Below, in pieces: positions 11,460 through 22,681 of a stretch of 64,000 bases of DNA; the first letter of the stretch is position 1, and each line of letters starts with the position of its first letter. Below the pieces are notes generated by a model. That model worked only from the letters and a program-made list of their open reading frames with translations, ran no database searches and was not told where the DNA came from. This DNA is from Hyaloscypha bicolor E (lineage: Eukaryota; Ascomycota; Leotiomycetes; Helotiales; Hyaloscyphaceae): assembly GCF_002865645.1 (NCBI RefSeq), contig NW_020194560.1, positions 186,001 through 250,000 on the forward strand, in the 5' to 3' direction. A program made the translations under genes and the position numbers.

Positions 11460-13300
11460 AGATTAAAAGATTTATATGGAATCTTAGTTAATCCGCGTAT
11501 AGTCCGACGGCGACTGCAAGAATGGAATATCTAAACACGTACTCAAATAGTAGATATGCCTTTCCTTTGCGCGCAGATTATAATCCTGTATTATCTGGGA
11601 GATATAGATGAGGAAATACTTGAGGATCTTGAGGATTACGGTTATATAGCTTTAATTACTAGAGTCGTCCGTATATGCAAGAAGCTTGGTCTTATTCGCC
11701 GCATAACTATAATGGACAGGCAAGCGGCGGACGAGTAACTATTTGTAATACTGTAGAGTAAGCTGAATAATGGGCGGGTTACAGGTTATGGACGGCGGTA
11801 TTTGCACGCGTACTTCCGTTAATAAGGTTTACTAGTAACCCGGTTAGTCTTTCTATACTTTACTATTTCGCCCTAGCTTGGAAGGTTAGGGCCTTGTTTA
11901 CTAACGTATTTTATTATTTATAGGGAGAGCTTATATGCGATATTACGACTCCTGGATCCCGAGGTAATTATACTATAAATGTGACGGATATAGTCCAAGA
12001 AGGGAGAATATATTATGCCTGGGCCAAACTAGATTTGGTTAATTAATAGATATAATAAGCTATTACTATTTGGGATCGAGATATATGCTTGTATTAATGC
12101 TTATTCACGTAATATTATCTGGGTATATATCGGAATCTCTAATCGGATTACCTATTTGGTTATATAGTAGTATCTTTAGATTTATGCTCAAATGGGCTAT
12201 TGCCCTTACTTCTTTAGGGCTAATCGAGGCTCTAAACTTCCCCTTATTACCGAAGCATACTTCGTATTCTCGCGGATAGCCGATCCGTTAGTTATGCGCG
12301 TGGAGAACTACTTTATTTCTGGGAAAAGCACCGAGAATTAGCGGGTTAAATCCTGGTGGCAGGAGCTTTAGAAGAGCTAGCTATACCGGTGGCGCGTGAG
12401 TAATTCCGTTTCCCTATATCTGCCTCTCGTTCTTTCTATTATTAGGAGGGAGTATCGGGTACTAATAATTATACTGCTTTTTATTAAGGCTATTAGGTCT
12501 AGTATTATGGCGCCGGATTATATAACTAATTCTGATTAGTATATATAGAACTACTTTTAGGAACTGGCCTATACCGGGAGTTATAATTACTAATATTTAT
12601 GGGACCGGATTACTCTGCTAGCACTTTATATATGGCGGATCCAAAACGAGGTATATAGGTTTGCGGACTTGTGGAATATCCACAGGATTAGAAAAGACAG
12701 ATCTAGGCCTAATATAGTAGCCGGCAAGCCATTTAGACTATATACGAGGCCCCTAGGCGGGGCATAGCACTGGGGTTGCCCTATAGATATGGAGCTTTGT
12801 AATGTAATCCTTAATAATTACTTAGTTTGGGGTAAGTAATATGACCTCGCATAGCTCTATACGGACAGTTTACTCACATGCTAATATAGATATTAACGAG
12901 TTTTTGCCGAGAGAAACGCTAGAGTAATATTATTAGAAGCTTATGTCTTATGGTATAAATATGGCTGATATTCGTATGGGAGATACTAATAAAAACGGCG
13001 ACCGACTATATGTTTAAGCTTACTACTAGCTCCGATATATAGTCCGGGCATATATAGCCTCAGGGTAGCTACTAATATTGGGAGAGTCCGAGAAGCCGAC
13101 TAGTGGATATAATACCGCTATTACGCGGAATGGGATCCTCAAGTAAGTTATCCTAATAAATATAGAATATGTGAATAATATATAGGCCGGAAGGATACCC
13201 GTATAGTTCCTAATAGTCCAGGACTTTACCCAGAAATGGCCCTTTATTAGTAATACTCCTAATAATATGGGGTAGTTAAACGAGCCGGTTACGGAGTAAC
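11460..13300 (+). pseudogene. DDE integrase-type transposase, RIP-inactivated
   Basis: Translation through stops recovers an integrase core. EYIMPGPN-stop-IWLINRYNKL and ACINAYSRNIIWVYIGIS lie at 12,006-12,143, FFRANRGSKLPLITEAYF near 12,210, and YFISGKSTEN followed by RVKSWWQEL near 12,310-12,370. In active fungal relatives, as I recall them, these read WSxDGxDK, xIDAYSR, RSDRGxE and RxESWW. Here Asp codons read AAT at 12,045, 12,096 and 12,222, and the Glu codon reads AAA at 12,348, all in one frame. Each is a G-to-A change. An N-terminal helix-turn-helix-like part precedes from about 11,550. The gene is dead; the role was cut-and-paste transposition or integration. Outer limits are approximate. 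Confidence 0.7.
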
Positions 13301-14491
13301 TAGGTATATTAAGATAGGTGTTATTTATTATTAAATATATTATTTTCGAAACCCCTTTCTTACTTTTGAGAGTAGTACTAATAGAATTATTAAGTTTATT
13401 TATTATATGAATATTCTATATCCTTAAATTCTTATCTCTCAAAATAGTACTACTATTTCTTAAAACCTGCCCTAATACTGCACGCCCCGCGGCCGAATAC
13501 TAGCATGGTAATATCTAATATTGCGAGTTCTATTAATCTACTAATAATGAATATAATATAGAGGCCGCCGCTTTACTTGCCTAGAGTAGTAATACCAGTG
13601 GACTTGAACCTTATGGCTCTGGAATTCCGTCCGTATCTGCCTCCCTCTTTATATCTGGGATACTTTAGATCCCTAGCTTTTCTTAGTATCCTTATCTCAT
13701 ATCTTTTTTTCTAGGAATATCTACTATACTTGTTTCTCTAGTTACTATTACTATATAGCCGCCAGGTACTAGTTCTGCTCTACCCCAGGCTCCTCCTGCT
13801 CTAATGGCCCCATAACTACTCCCTTCCGTATTCCCTTTTACTACGAGCCATGTTACTTGACCTAACCACTCTTCTAGTAGTACTTATGCTACTATATAAG
13901 CTTAATGGGCTGTAAATGCGAGAGTTACTCAGGCCACTGCCCAGGCCATAGCTCCTTATGCCGGTAATAGGCTACCTGGAGCCCTTTAAGGTCTCATGAA
14001 TTAAAATGTGGCCGGATCTAGTCTTATGGAATTACAGACCGTGGTTTTATAGCTAGTTCTCCGCAAGTGGGCATTTAATAATATAAAGAATTAGAGAGCT
14101 AAGTAAAGAATTATCTAACTTTCTAAAGAAGTCGGTAGTAAGTTTTCTCCTATTTCTTTTACTAGATTCTCTATATAAATTCTAATAGATATTTTTTAAT
14201 AGGTGGCTTTTGATTTGAAATAAATAATCGAGTCTTTTCTATTCTTTCCGATATAGTTTCTTAGTAGCTACTTTCTTACTTCTCTCTCCGTATTAGCGGA
14301 CCTACCCGCTATTATTAATTTATTAATAATACGAATGAACTAGTGTTCTGTACTAGTCCTAATAGTAAAAGAGCCCAGGAACTTATGATCTTGCCAGGTT
14401 CTATTTAAACTATCTTTGACCTTTCCTGCTATGGTATATATCTGGGCCCTAAGGGCGTCTGGATAATTTTCCTTGTTTTGTATTAGGATAA

Positions 14492-14612
14492 GACTTTATA
14501 TGAAGATATTTGTCTTGAAATTACTCGTAAAGAGCTAGAAAATGCTTAGAAAGAGACTTTATATAAAGATCTCTGTCTTAAAGTTACTCGTAAAGAGCTA
14601 GAAAATACTCAG
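14492..14612 (+). repeat. 63-bp direct tandem duplication
   Basis: GACTTTATATGAAGATATTT at 14,492 recurs with few changes at 14,555. The spacing of 63 bp (21 codons) and the shared CGTAAAGAGCTAGAAAAT block fit a duplicated heptad-like unit in a former coiled-coil protein. Confidence 0.6.
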
Positions 14613-15825
14613 AAGATATAGTAACTTGAGGAGATTAAATAATAGACTAAGGAGGCCCAGAGAGCCCAGGAAAGCATTACCCGCTAGCATAGGCGTGAGA
14701 CTTTGAGAGTAAGGAGGGATCTAATAAACTAGTGAGTAAATAAAGGCGTATATATAATTCTTTCCTTTAATTCTGGCTCTTACTCTTTATTTCTTCTATA
14801 GACCCTTTTTTGTTTTTAGGTTTAATTAACTTATACGTGCCAGGATTCTTCTCTACTTACTAATCTCTGGGAGCCGTAAGATAATACGGAAAGTATTACT
14901 AAAAGTGCTACCGAAGCTAATCCTAATAGTAATAATAATAATAATAGTAGTGGGCTATTAGATCCTCCTTTAATTTTACTATCCTCTTCTCTAGTAGAGG
15001 GGACTATGGTTAATCTCATGGACCGTATAAGTATTACTCCGTAGTAACGGGCATGTTAGAGGTATGAATATGCTATCCCTCTTCCTTATTAGATATAGAG
15101 AATTAACGGGCATAATGTCTTTAGCTTTGCGGGTAAAACCCAAGGCACCCGGGCTATTGCTAGTACTTTGCCTATTACCCCGGACAGAAGTCTAATTATT
15201 ATTATTAAATTTCCCAGGCTAATTAATCTTATTTCTCCTAAGCGAACCTATTATATAAGGTCTAATAAATTACGCATGAATATCCGCTGAGGTTAAGGTA
15301 GTTAAGAAAAAATAGGCCTGATATCTAATATGCTTTTTCCTATATCTTGTAATTAGCTTAGTACTATTTTGGGTCTTATTTCCTTGCGGATATATATATA
15401 CTTGGAATTTATGATTAATGCTTTAAAGTAATATTCTTTAATTAGTTCTCATGTAATTTAAAAGTCAGGCTACTAAATTTAATACTTTTATAATACTCAA
15501 ATTCACTCAAGTTTATAAAGTCTTGTGATTATTAGGGCCTTTATAATTCTTTGCCTTTTGAGTTTAATGCCCAAATAGTATTATATACTCTGCCTTTAGT
15601 ATAGAGGAGGCTCCTAAAAGTCTAGGGTTATAAAGGGATTTTTATATTAAGGATATATTATATTATAATAATGAAATTACAGGTATTTATATATGGATAT
15701 ATAATGTATTAGACTAGCTATACTAAAAACCATACTATATTTATATATAAAGTTACTAATTGCTTTATATTAATGCCGGACCCGCGTGGTCACGTGACTT
15801 CATATAATTGGCTAGCCATAGAAAA

Positions 15826-15872
15826 GCCCCAAAGCCCGAAACTCACGAAGAGTCTCAAGGGCTTTGGGGCTT
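15826..15872. repeat. Hairpin inside the transposon
   Basis: AAGCCCCAAAGCCC and its exact reverse complement flank a loop of about 20 bases. A TCACGTGA palindrome lies about 35 bp upstream. It could be an end of a nested element or just a stem-loop. Confidence 0.5.
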
Positions 15873-17264
15873 CCGGACTATTACTGGCACCCGGTACTCT
15901 TTGGGAAAAGAGTATAATATATTCTATAATAGGTAACCTGTTATGGACTACTTAATCTTTAAGTTAAGCGGGAAATCTGAGGGCCGGGCTCGTAATTTAA
16001 GTCTTATTAAGGTTATTAAAGTCTTTGCTAGCTAGTGCTATAGATTTAATAAAAATATTGCGGGAATCCCATAGGTTCTATCCTAATTTATCCAGAAAGC
16101 GCATGTAGTATATCTCCTTATTTATTCCGATATTTGCATATGATTCCTGAGAGCCGAACTATTACCTAAGGGGGAAGTGAGAAGGCTAGACTAATATCTT
16201 TGAAAACCAAGGCCTTAATAAGTCTGTCTAGAAAAGCTTGCTAATTCTTCTAAAGATAACCCAAGAAAAGTTTGAGTTTATTATATGTTATGACTCGTAT
16301 AACCAGGGATAGGGACTACTCTAATAGGCCAGAAAGAGTTTCTTATATGGCTTACTCGTATAACCAGGGACAGGGACTTGAGTTCGTTATATGAAATTAC
16401 TTATATGCAGAGACTCCTGCCATAAACTCCTTATTTGGATTAATTAGTTAAACCTATTTTTGATACTGAGTCTTTATTAAGGTAACTTCCCGCTCCTAGA
16501 GGCTTTAGATAGAGTAGCTAATAAGTTTCTTAGCTATTGGCCAAGACTTATTAGCTAGAAAATCTATAAGTAGTAGACAAGATTATAAAGCAGAATTCCC
16601 CTAACTATAATACCAAGACGTTTTACTATAGCGCAAAGCAATTAGATATGGAAGCCCCGTTAAATATAATATGTCTCGAACTATAAGTTTGCGAGATAGG
16701 TATAGGGAGTCTTAGTACTTAACTAGTATTATAGTCTAGCCCAAAGGCGCCTGCTATCCTTTGTACCTAATTTAATAGGAATAAGGAGTGCCCATACTTT
16801 AACTCGAGGGATAATTAGGACTTTTATATGGACTTAGGGCAGCGGTTTGCTCTATAGAGAGAGAATGGACCAGAAATACTCACGCTATATTAATCTTTGG
16901 GAGGGGTCGCGGTAAATACCATAACTCCTGGAATACTTTCGAGAAAGCTCCCCCGAACCAAAGTAGGCTGGTTTATGATCCCAAAAGATCTATAGGAGTC
17001 TTATATGCCCGAGAGTGCGAGCGCTCAAGGTAAATACTATTTGAGTCCTAACCCATAATAAAAGGAAAATAAAGCACGCAAAATAAAATATGCAAAGCAA
17101 AAGTAAAATAAAATACCCGGATATTTAATAAATAGAAAGCCTAATTATGGGCTATAAGAACTAGTGCTAACTAGGTACACACACGGTAATGTTGAAAGAG
17201 AGGTAAGGCGAGGGAAACTAAAAAGTAAGTTAGTATATATTTCATAAAAGTGAACGGGGAAATG

Positions 17265-17985
17265 TCTAAATAGCCCGAAGGCGAGGAGTATATATTAAAG
17301 GAGTCGAGATTAGAGGGAGAAGGGCTATTTCCTATAAGAATAAGTTAGTATATATTCCAAGATAAAGAATAGGGGTACTTAGTAGCGGCCCGAAGGCTTT
17401 TGTGAGTGTTAAAGGAGGGGAGAAGGTATTAAAGTTCGGAGGGATCTAAATAGGAGTTAGCCTCTTTTTTGGAAGTTCGAGAAAGGGTACTTCTAAAGGG
17501 CCCGAAGGCATAAGAGGTATCGGAAAAGGGGAGAAGGAGATATTAGAGAAGGGAAGGAGGGATCTAAAATTTAGCTTTCTAAGGAGCAAGTGGGTTAAAG
17601 ACTTATGGTATGGGAGTTCTGGATAAAAGTGACCCGGAAGTAGTAGTTAGGTACTAGCTTTTGGTGTTATTAGTAGAAGTATTAAAGGAGGAGGGGTTTA
17701 GAGGAGGGATTTGGAGGGGTTTAGAGGAGGAGAGGAAGGTTATAAGGCAGTTAGATGCTAGCTCTTGGTATTAATGGAAGAAGTATTAAAGGAGGAGGGG
17801 TTCGGAAAAGGAGTGAGGAAGAGGGGTGAGGAGGAGGAGTGAGAAGGGGTGAGGAGGAGGAGAGGAAGGTTATAAGGTAGTTAGATACTAGCTCTTGGTA
17901 TTAATAGAGGTATTAATAAAGGTATTAATAAAGGTATTAATAGAGAAGGTATTAGTGGAGGGCAGAAGCTCTTGGTATTAATAGC
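17265..17985. repeat. Purine-rich internal repeats of the transposon
   Basis: CCCGAAGGC recurs three times at roughly 100-bp spacing (about 17,274, 17,388, 17,500). A second unit, built around TAGCTCTTGGTATTAATGG and GAAGTATTAAAGGAGGAGGG, recurs near 17,650, 17,755, 17,885 and 17,967. The copies differ by point changes and indels. Confidence 0.5.
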
Positions 17986-18979
17986 GAAGTCGAAAAAATA
18001 TGGAAGAAGGATAGAGGTTTTAGAGCGAAGATAGAATAAAGTCATAGTTTTATAGAAAATAAAGTTACTAGTGCGGGGTAATTATATTATTATGTAATTT
18101 CATATTTACTTTTGCTATTTATTAAGGATATATACTTCTTAGGAGAAAGTATTACTTAGAATTCTTAAGCCTCTCTAATTTAATAACCACATATTCGAAA
18201 AATAAGAAATAAATATAATTATATATACTAGAATAAGGGGATTCTTCTTATCCAAAAATTATAATTATAGTATTACTAAATATAGAGATATAGAAGTTTA
18301 TATAATAAGCTATATATAGAGATTTGAGGAGATTTAAATTACCTCGAATTATTTATAATTAGCGAAGTAAATTAGCTAACTATGCGGGTCGAGTATAGTT
18401 TAATTATTATTAGCATGCCTTAGCTTTTGCGAGTTAGTAAGAGAAAGAATATTTATATCTTTATCTTTATAACTATAATACCTAAAATTATAATTTTTTT
18501 AATATTTAAATATACTTAACCTAGGGCTATTAAGTACTAATATTTCCATTTTCAGGCGTTATTTATTATAAATTTATTCGGATTTAAATAATTATATTAA
18601 ATATATATCTTTATGCCCTAAAGGTGAATAATAAAGACATAGCCACGCTAGCTTTAACCTTAGCCTTAACCTTAACCTTAACCTCCTTCCGAAAATAACT
18701 TCGATTCCGATATATAATACTATTATTAAAGCTTTCTTTTATTAAAGACATATTAAATATGGCTTTAGGTAGTGGCTCTGGCAAAGGCAAAAGCGGTAGA
18801 AAAGGCAATAAAGCTGCGAATAAGCGGAAAGATAATATTTATAATATGCCCTCTAATAATCCAGACTTAGTCCATAATATTCTCTCCCATTAATATGTTT
18901 AACTAATAAATCCCTCTGCTTCTTGACCTCCTCCTCATATACGACCTTCTCCTCCTCCTCCGCAATAATACTTTGATCT

Positions 18980-19586
18980 CCTTATACTACCCGATAATGC
19001 TACTGAAGTAGTAAAGCGAATTAATAATAAGGCTAAAGTTAGAGAGATAGAGCTATGCCAGGGCAGGGAGCTAAAGGGATTAGAGAAAGGCAAGGCAAAT
19101 CTGGAGGCAAGCTTGGCATATACTCGCGGAACCGAATCCTCTTAAGCTTGTGCTACTTGTAGTAATAAGAAGAGACCGAGGGGCCCTTTTAAATGCTGCG
19201 TAGTTATGGAAGGCGAATTCAATAGCGCTTGTATAAATTGCAGATATAATGACAACGGTAAAGTCTGTACTTTCCATTGACTTAATACTAATCCTACCAA
19301 GTCTGGAAAGCCTCGCTCCGCATCTGCAAAACCCTTTATACTAAAGCCTCGACCGCCTACAAGATATAGAAAGCGAGCACAAAGACAGATACAAGGTCAG
19401 AAGGCAATGGGGAAGGAGGTTATAGCAGAGGAGGGTGAGGATACTGGAGGAGAAGGGGACGAAGGAGATATAGATAATTCGAGTAATATAGGCAGTACGG
19501 AGGATACAGAGAGTGAGGGAGATGGAGATGTGCCTCGTAATCCATGGGATTTGCCTTACGGACCACGCAAGCTAAGGGGGGGTTAG
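18980..19586 (+). pseudogene. Cys-rich DUF3716-like protein remnant in transposon
   Basis: One frame, interrupted by TAA and TGA, carries CATCSNKKRPRGPFKCCVVM, then ACINCRYNDNGKVCTFH near 19,150-19,278. The C-x2-C, C, C-x2-C, C pattern resembles the fungal DUF3716 domain, a small zinc-ribbon-like module often found near transposons; this match is from memory. A basic Pro-rich region and a Glu/Asp/Gly-rich tail follow to TAG 19,584-19,586. It is better preserved than the transposase. It may be element cargo or an accessory factor. The function is unknown and the upstream limit is approximate. Confidence 0.5.
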
Positions 19587-19661
19587 GAGTAGTCGAGAAT
19601 AAGGCGTGTATGCTGTACTTTTTTTTTTTTAGTGAGGTGTGGGGGGGGCGGGGGGGGGGGC

Positions 19662-19740
19662 GCGAAAATCAGAAAATCAGAAAATCAGAAAATCACTTTT
19701 CGCTTCTCGGATTTGTCCGCTAGCCCGCTAATGGCCTCAG
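19662..19740 (-). repeat. Right terminal inverted repeat of the transposon
   Basis: Reverse complement of the left end. It has one more ATTTTCTG unit (three instead of two before ATTTTCGC) and is bordered inward by long G and T runs at 19,620-19,660. Confidence 0.85.
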
Positions 19741-19744
19741 TAGT

Positions 19745-20328
19745 ATGGACTCAAACCCCATCTATCCATCTATCAGCTTCCGCCTCAACCCATTTTCGAC
19801 CTTAAGCTCAGCCAAACCAAACACAAACACAAACACCAAGAAAGCCTGGCTGTCAGATGGTGCGATACCTCATTCAGCTTCCCATCCCGAATAGCTCCCA
19901 AGGCTTCAACTCGCTCACATGATTCAATAGAACCGAGAAAGGTCCCACTCAGATTGCTGACCCTCCCACCTGAGTTGCGCTTCCAGATCTTCTCCTTCCT
20001 TGACACCACAGCCTCGGTCTGCCTTGGCGTCACGTGTCAGTATTTCTACAAGCTCCTTCGACGTCTCCATGGCAAGGTTTATCTTAACTTCTTCGATACA
20101 CCGGAGCTTCCGTCTCTGCTAAAGGAGTGGATGGGATCGGAATATGCATTCTATCGCAAAAACTTCCGTTTCGTGCACCAGAGTAAGGTTAAGACAATGA
20201 GGAGCGAAGAGAGGGAGTATTGGGAGGGATATTTTGAGCGGATGAAGATCTTACCAATATCGAGGAGAATGGAATTGGTAGAGAGGTTGATGGATGTTTG
20301 GGAGAAGGGGTTTGGCGTTAATGCTTGA
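19745..20328 (+). CDS. F-box protein, array copy 9 (transposon at its start)
   Basis: Exons 19,745-19,859 and 19,931-20,328 are joined at the family's phase-1 intron (GTGCGA...CAATAG), giving about 170 residues. The N-terminus is Ser/Pro/Asn/Thr-rich. The F-box is at about 48-80 (LPPELRFQIFSFLD, CLGVTCQYFYKLL). LPSLLKEWMG and a charged helical tail follow, ending at TGA 20,328. The ATG begins 4 bp after the transposon's terminal repeat, so the native promoter now lies 8.9 kb away at 10.4-10.8 kb. The reading frame is intact and so may be expressed from transposon-derived sequence or be silent. The splice is inferred; exon 2 alone has no ATG in frame. Confidence 0.65.
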
Positions 20329-21039
20329 GGTGGTGTCTGTAATCAGTGGTCGGTTGGATATCGTGGGCCTCAGACAAGGAGGAAAGGGGGAGATTAAAAT
20401 TTTGTGGGAAAGAGAAGTTCAAAGTACCAGTTAATGTGGTACAATTCAAACACCTTCAATGTGAGTAATCTTGTATGCCGTACGCTGATCCCGATCCAAG
20501 GAGGAACGAGACAGCGCAGAACAAGCCCGCTGAGCCGCACCTTCAAGTCAAAATCTCCCGTGCAGGACATGCGACTTGAAAATTCACCTCCAGAACTCTT
20601 GCAACATTCCTGCTTCATCTGACCTCTGGCCTCAAACATTCTTTCGTGTCGCGTCGCCGGGTGTCAGGCTACGAGCTTCACCATCGATCTACCCATCCTC
20701 CCTCAACCTTGCTTGCAATCAAGTCGCTGAATATCGTTTGCATACAATTATCTCCTTGGATTGGACGCATAGTACTTGGCTTAGAGGAGATCATGCGCCA
20801 TAGCGGAGCATCAACAGCCAGGGCCTCGTAGATCCGGCCGTCTTCACGAATATCATATCACATCGCATCAAGCCCATCTTCCCCCGACGAGCGGCAGCTC
20901 TTCAGCAATACCATCTATCAGTGGAGTCCCTCGTAAGCGCCCCCCTTCCACGTCTACCTAGTACAATCTAACGGCTTCAGAACCAACGACCTCCCAAGCT
21001 TTTATCTCCTCTCATATAATCACGAACCGACAGTTCCCC
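20329..21039. other. Spacer; possible 5' UTR intron of copy 10
   Basis: No gene recognised. 20,933-20,980 has a GTAAGC donor, CTAAC branch and TTCAG acceptor, which would make a 48-nt intron in the 5' UTR of the next gene. A CCTCCAGAACTC stretch near 20,583 is too weak to call an F-box relic. Confidence 0.4.
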
Positions 21040-21654
21040 ATGCCGCGCATCACGAGCATGCCCGATGAAATCCTCCTCAATATTTCCCAGTCTCTTCACT
21101 CAACCGCTCCCGTCTGCTTGTCTGTGACTTGCAGCAAGATGCAGGCCTTCTTCCACCAACCAGCAGCCTCCATGCCCAGCCTTACGACCACAGTCGATTG
21201 TCCCGCCACCCTCGAGAACCATGAAAAGTTCCTTTGGGAGCTACTCGAAACATACTTGGGCCCAAGAAGTTGTATGTTTGATGCTCCAATGTCTCCGGTT
21301 CTTCTGGGTCATTCTCGAGCCATTGCTGATTTTAGCCCAGGGGGTGGACATTACGGCGTCGACAAATTCGTGAATAAAGGACTGTACCAGGAAGTTCGGG
21401 ATGAATACTGGCGATTGCGCCCGCAGCGTCCGTACAATGTGGAGGACCCCAGTCCGTGGGTTAAGGAAGGTCATGATGTTGCTGATGCCAGGGGTCAGGT
21501 GAAGGCGCTGGAGGAGATGTCTCCCTCTGAAATAATGGGTCCTTTGTTGCATCTGATACAGCCATTCTGGACCACGAGAATGCACTTGGCTCCGACGGCA
21601 CAATGGATGCTCCTTCGCGGCGGGGACCCCCACGATCTGGTTGCAATTGTCTAA
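21040..21654 (+). CDS. Divergent F-box-like protein, array copy 10
   Basis: Single open frame of 204 residues from ATG 21,040. The N-terminus is F-box-like at about 5-40: MPDEILLNISQSLHS, then APVCLSVTCSKMQAFFH in the place of TCLGLTCKKFY. FLWELLETYLG matches the family's tail motif. The remaining 130 residues share nothing obvious with the other copies. No intron is needed within the coding region. It may be an older member of the array or a separate F-box lineage. No other domain seen. Confidence 0.6.
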   Translation: MPRITSMPDEILLNISQSLHSTAPVCLSVTCSKMQAFFHQPAASMPSLTTTVDCPATLENHEKFLWELLETYLGPRSCMFDAPMSPVLLGHSRAIADFSPGGGHYGVDKFVNKGLYQEVRDEYWRLRPQRPYNVEDPSPWVKEGHDVADARGQVKALEEMSPSEIMGPLLHLIQPFWTTRMHLAPTAQWMLLRGGDPHDLVAIV

Positions 21655-22120
21655 TTCTCCGTCCCGATGTCGAGCGTTCCCACCCCATGCTCCCAGGTTG
21701 CGATATTATCGCTGTGGTAGGATCATAGGCTTTGGCTATAGAAATGTTGAAGTCAAATAGCGTTCGATTTTCTCTCACAGCTATCGGATGGAGGATCGAT
21801 GGGTTGCTGCACGGGTGTTGGGTAACACTGGGAGGCATTCACATGCGTTGATTATCGGAAACACAGCGTTGAGGGCCGATTTTCATTCCCTTTCAATGTG
21901 GTTCCCTCGCGTCTTCGTTTTCTTGTTGCCGTCGAGATAGTTCTTGATCGTACAAGCGTCCGAGTCTCCTTTGTGACGCCTCGGAAGCGTCCCGCTTAGC
22001 CCATAAATTTCCTAAACACTTCGTATAAAATCGAGGAAAGTCACCATTTCCCTGCAAAGTTACACTCTCACTACAGCTGCAAAGACTATTGCCTACAGAG
22101 TTAATAGCACCACGCAAACC
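21655..22120. other. Spacer/promoter of copy 11
   Basis: No gene recognised. CT-rich sequence with AG-ended stretches near 22,100 suggests a 5' UTR. Confidence 0.35.
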
Positions 22121-22506
22121 ATGGCAGAAAAATCCAGCATCTCCGTTTCTGCAAAATCTCCAATAAGAAGTGCAATTCTTCTCGCTCTTCCACCGGAACT
22201 CCACGTCCACATCTTCAAGCACCTCAATATCGTGAGAGCTACCTGCCTCGGCCTCACTTCCAAACATCTGTACGGCAGCTTCAAAGATGCCTATGGACAC
22301 ATGATCCCGATCCGCTCTCCGAGCAAATTGAAGTCAGGGATGAGGTAACGACCATATATTTTTGGCTCTCAGATCTCCTGGAAACTTGGATGCAGCCCTA
22401 CATTTTTGGGTGGCAGGTTGATGTTTATACATTCGTTAGTTGGGAGAGATTCTGCGAGTTGGAGGCCGAGATGGAGAGAAGGAGAGATTATTCAGTTGAT
22501 CTCTGA
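22121..22506 (+). pseudogene. F-box array copy 11, frameshifted
   Basis: ATG 22,121 opens a frame with an F-box at about residues 21-56 (LPPELHVHIFKHLN, CLGLTSKHLYGSF) that stops at 22,348. The next frame is open across the junction near 22,305 and runs to TGA 22,506. It encodes LSDLLETWMQP and FVSWERFCELE, a tail homologous to that of copy 13 (LISQWMRP, FVTPERYKELE). The homology across the frame change argues for a one-base indel in a formerly intact gene. The short 75-residue product could still be made. Confidence 0.6.
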
Positions 22507-22681
22507 GTTGCGCGTTGAGGAAGTAGTGGAGGTGGGTGACTAACTGAGCGCTGGCTGTTTCTGAGATCTGGAATTGGGAGAGTCGAGACACTCGTGGTGG
22601 CCGATGGTCTCGAGAACTAGAATTTTCAAGTGCCTTCCAACACACTTCGTCAGCCTTTAACTACGACTCGATCTCGAAAGC

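Larger units (their letters stand above)
13301..18979. mobile_element. Transposon interior, decayed and AT-rich
   Basis: No intact gene. Around 14,450-14,730 decayed coiled-coil-like coding sequence is visible on the plus strand, including a 63-bp direct duplication. 15,826-15,871 forms a hairpin. 17,200-18,000 is purine-rich and internally repetitive. The remainder is TA-rich DNA with short frames only. Confidence 0.5.
10805..19740. mobile_element. 8.9-kb DNA transposon with TIRs, RIP-damaged
   Basis: Both ends carry the same sequence in opposite orientation, starting CTGAGGCC on the left and ending GGCCTCAG on the right. It includes a shared block, GCTAGCGGACAAATCCGAGA, and an iterated ATTTTCTG motif. 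TA dinucleotides flank it at 10,803-10,804 and 19,741-19,742, consistent with a TA target duplication. The interior is strikingly AT-rich and full of TA, with stop codons in every long frame, as expected for RIP. Inside lie the remains of a DDE integrase-type transposase and a Cys-rich second protein. The superfamily is not settled: the TA duplication suggests Tc1/mariner-like ends, but the transposase resembles the integrase core of other fungal elements. Confidence 0.8.

Noticed and set aside
18655..18693. TTAACC-type hexamer repeats resembling a telomere
   Set aside because: Only about three to four degenerate units and not the fungal TTAGGG sequence; a chance microsatellite in RIP-affected DNA.
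11000..19600. Intact genes inside the transposon
   Set aside because: All longer readings carry stops; short open frames are by-products of AT-rich sequence.
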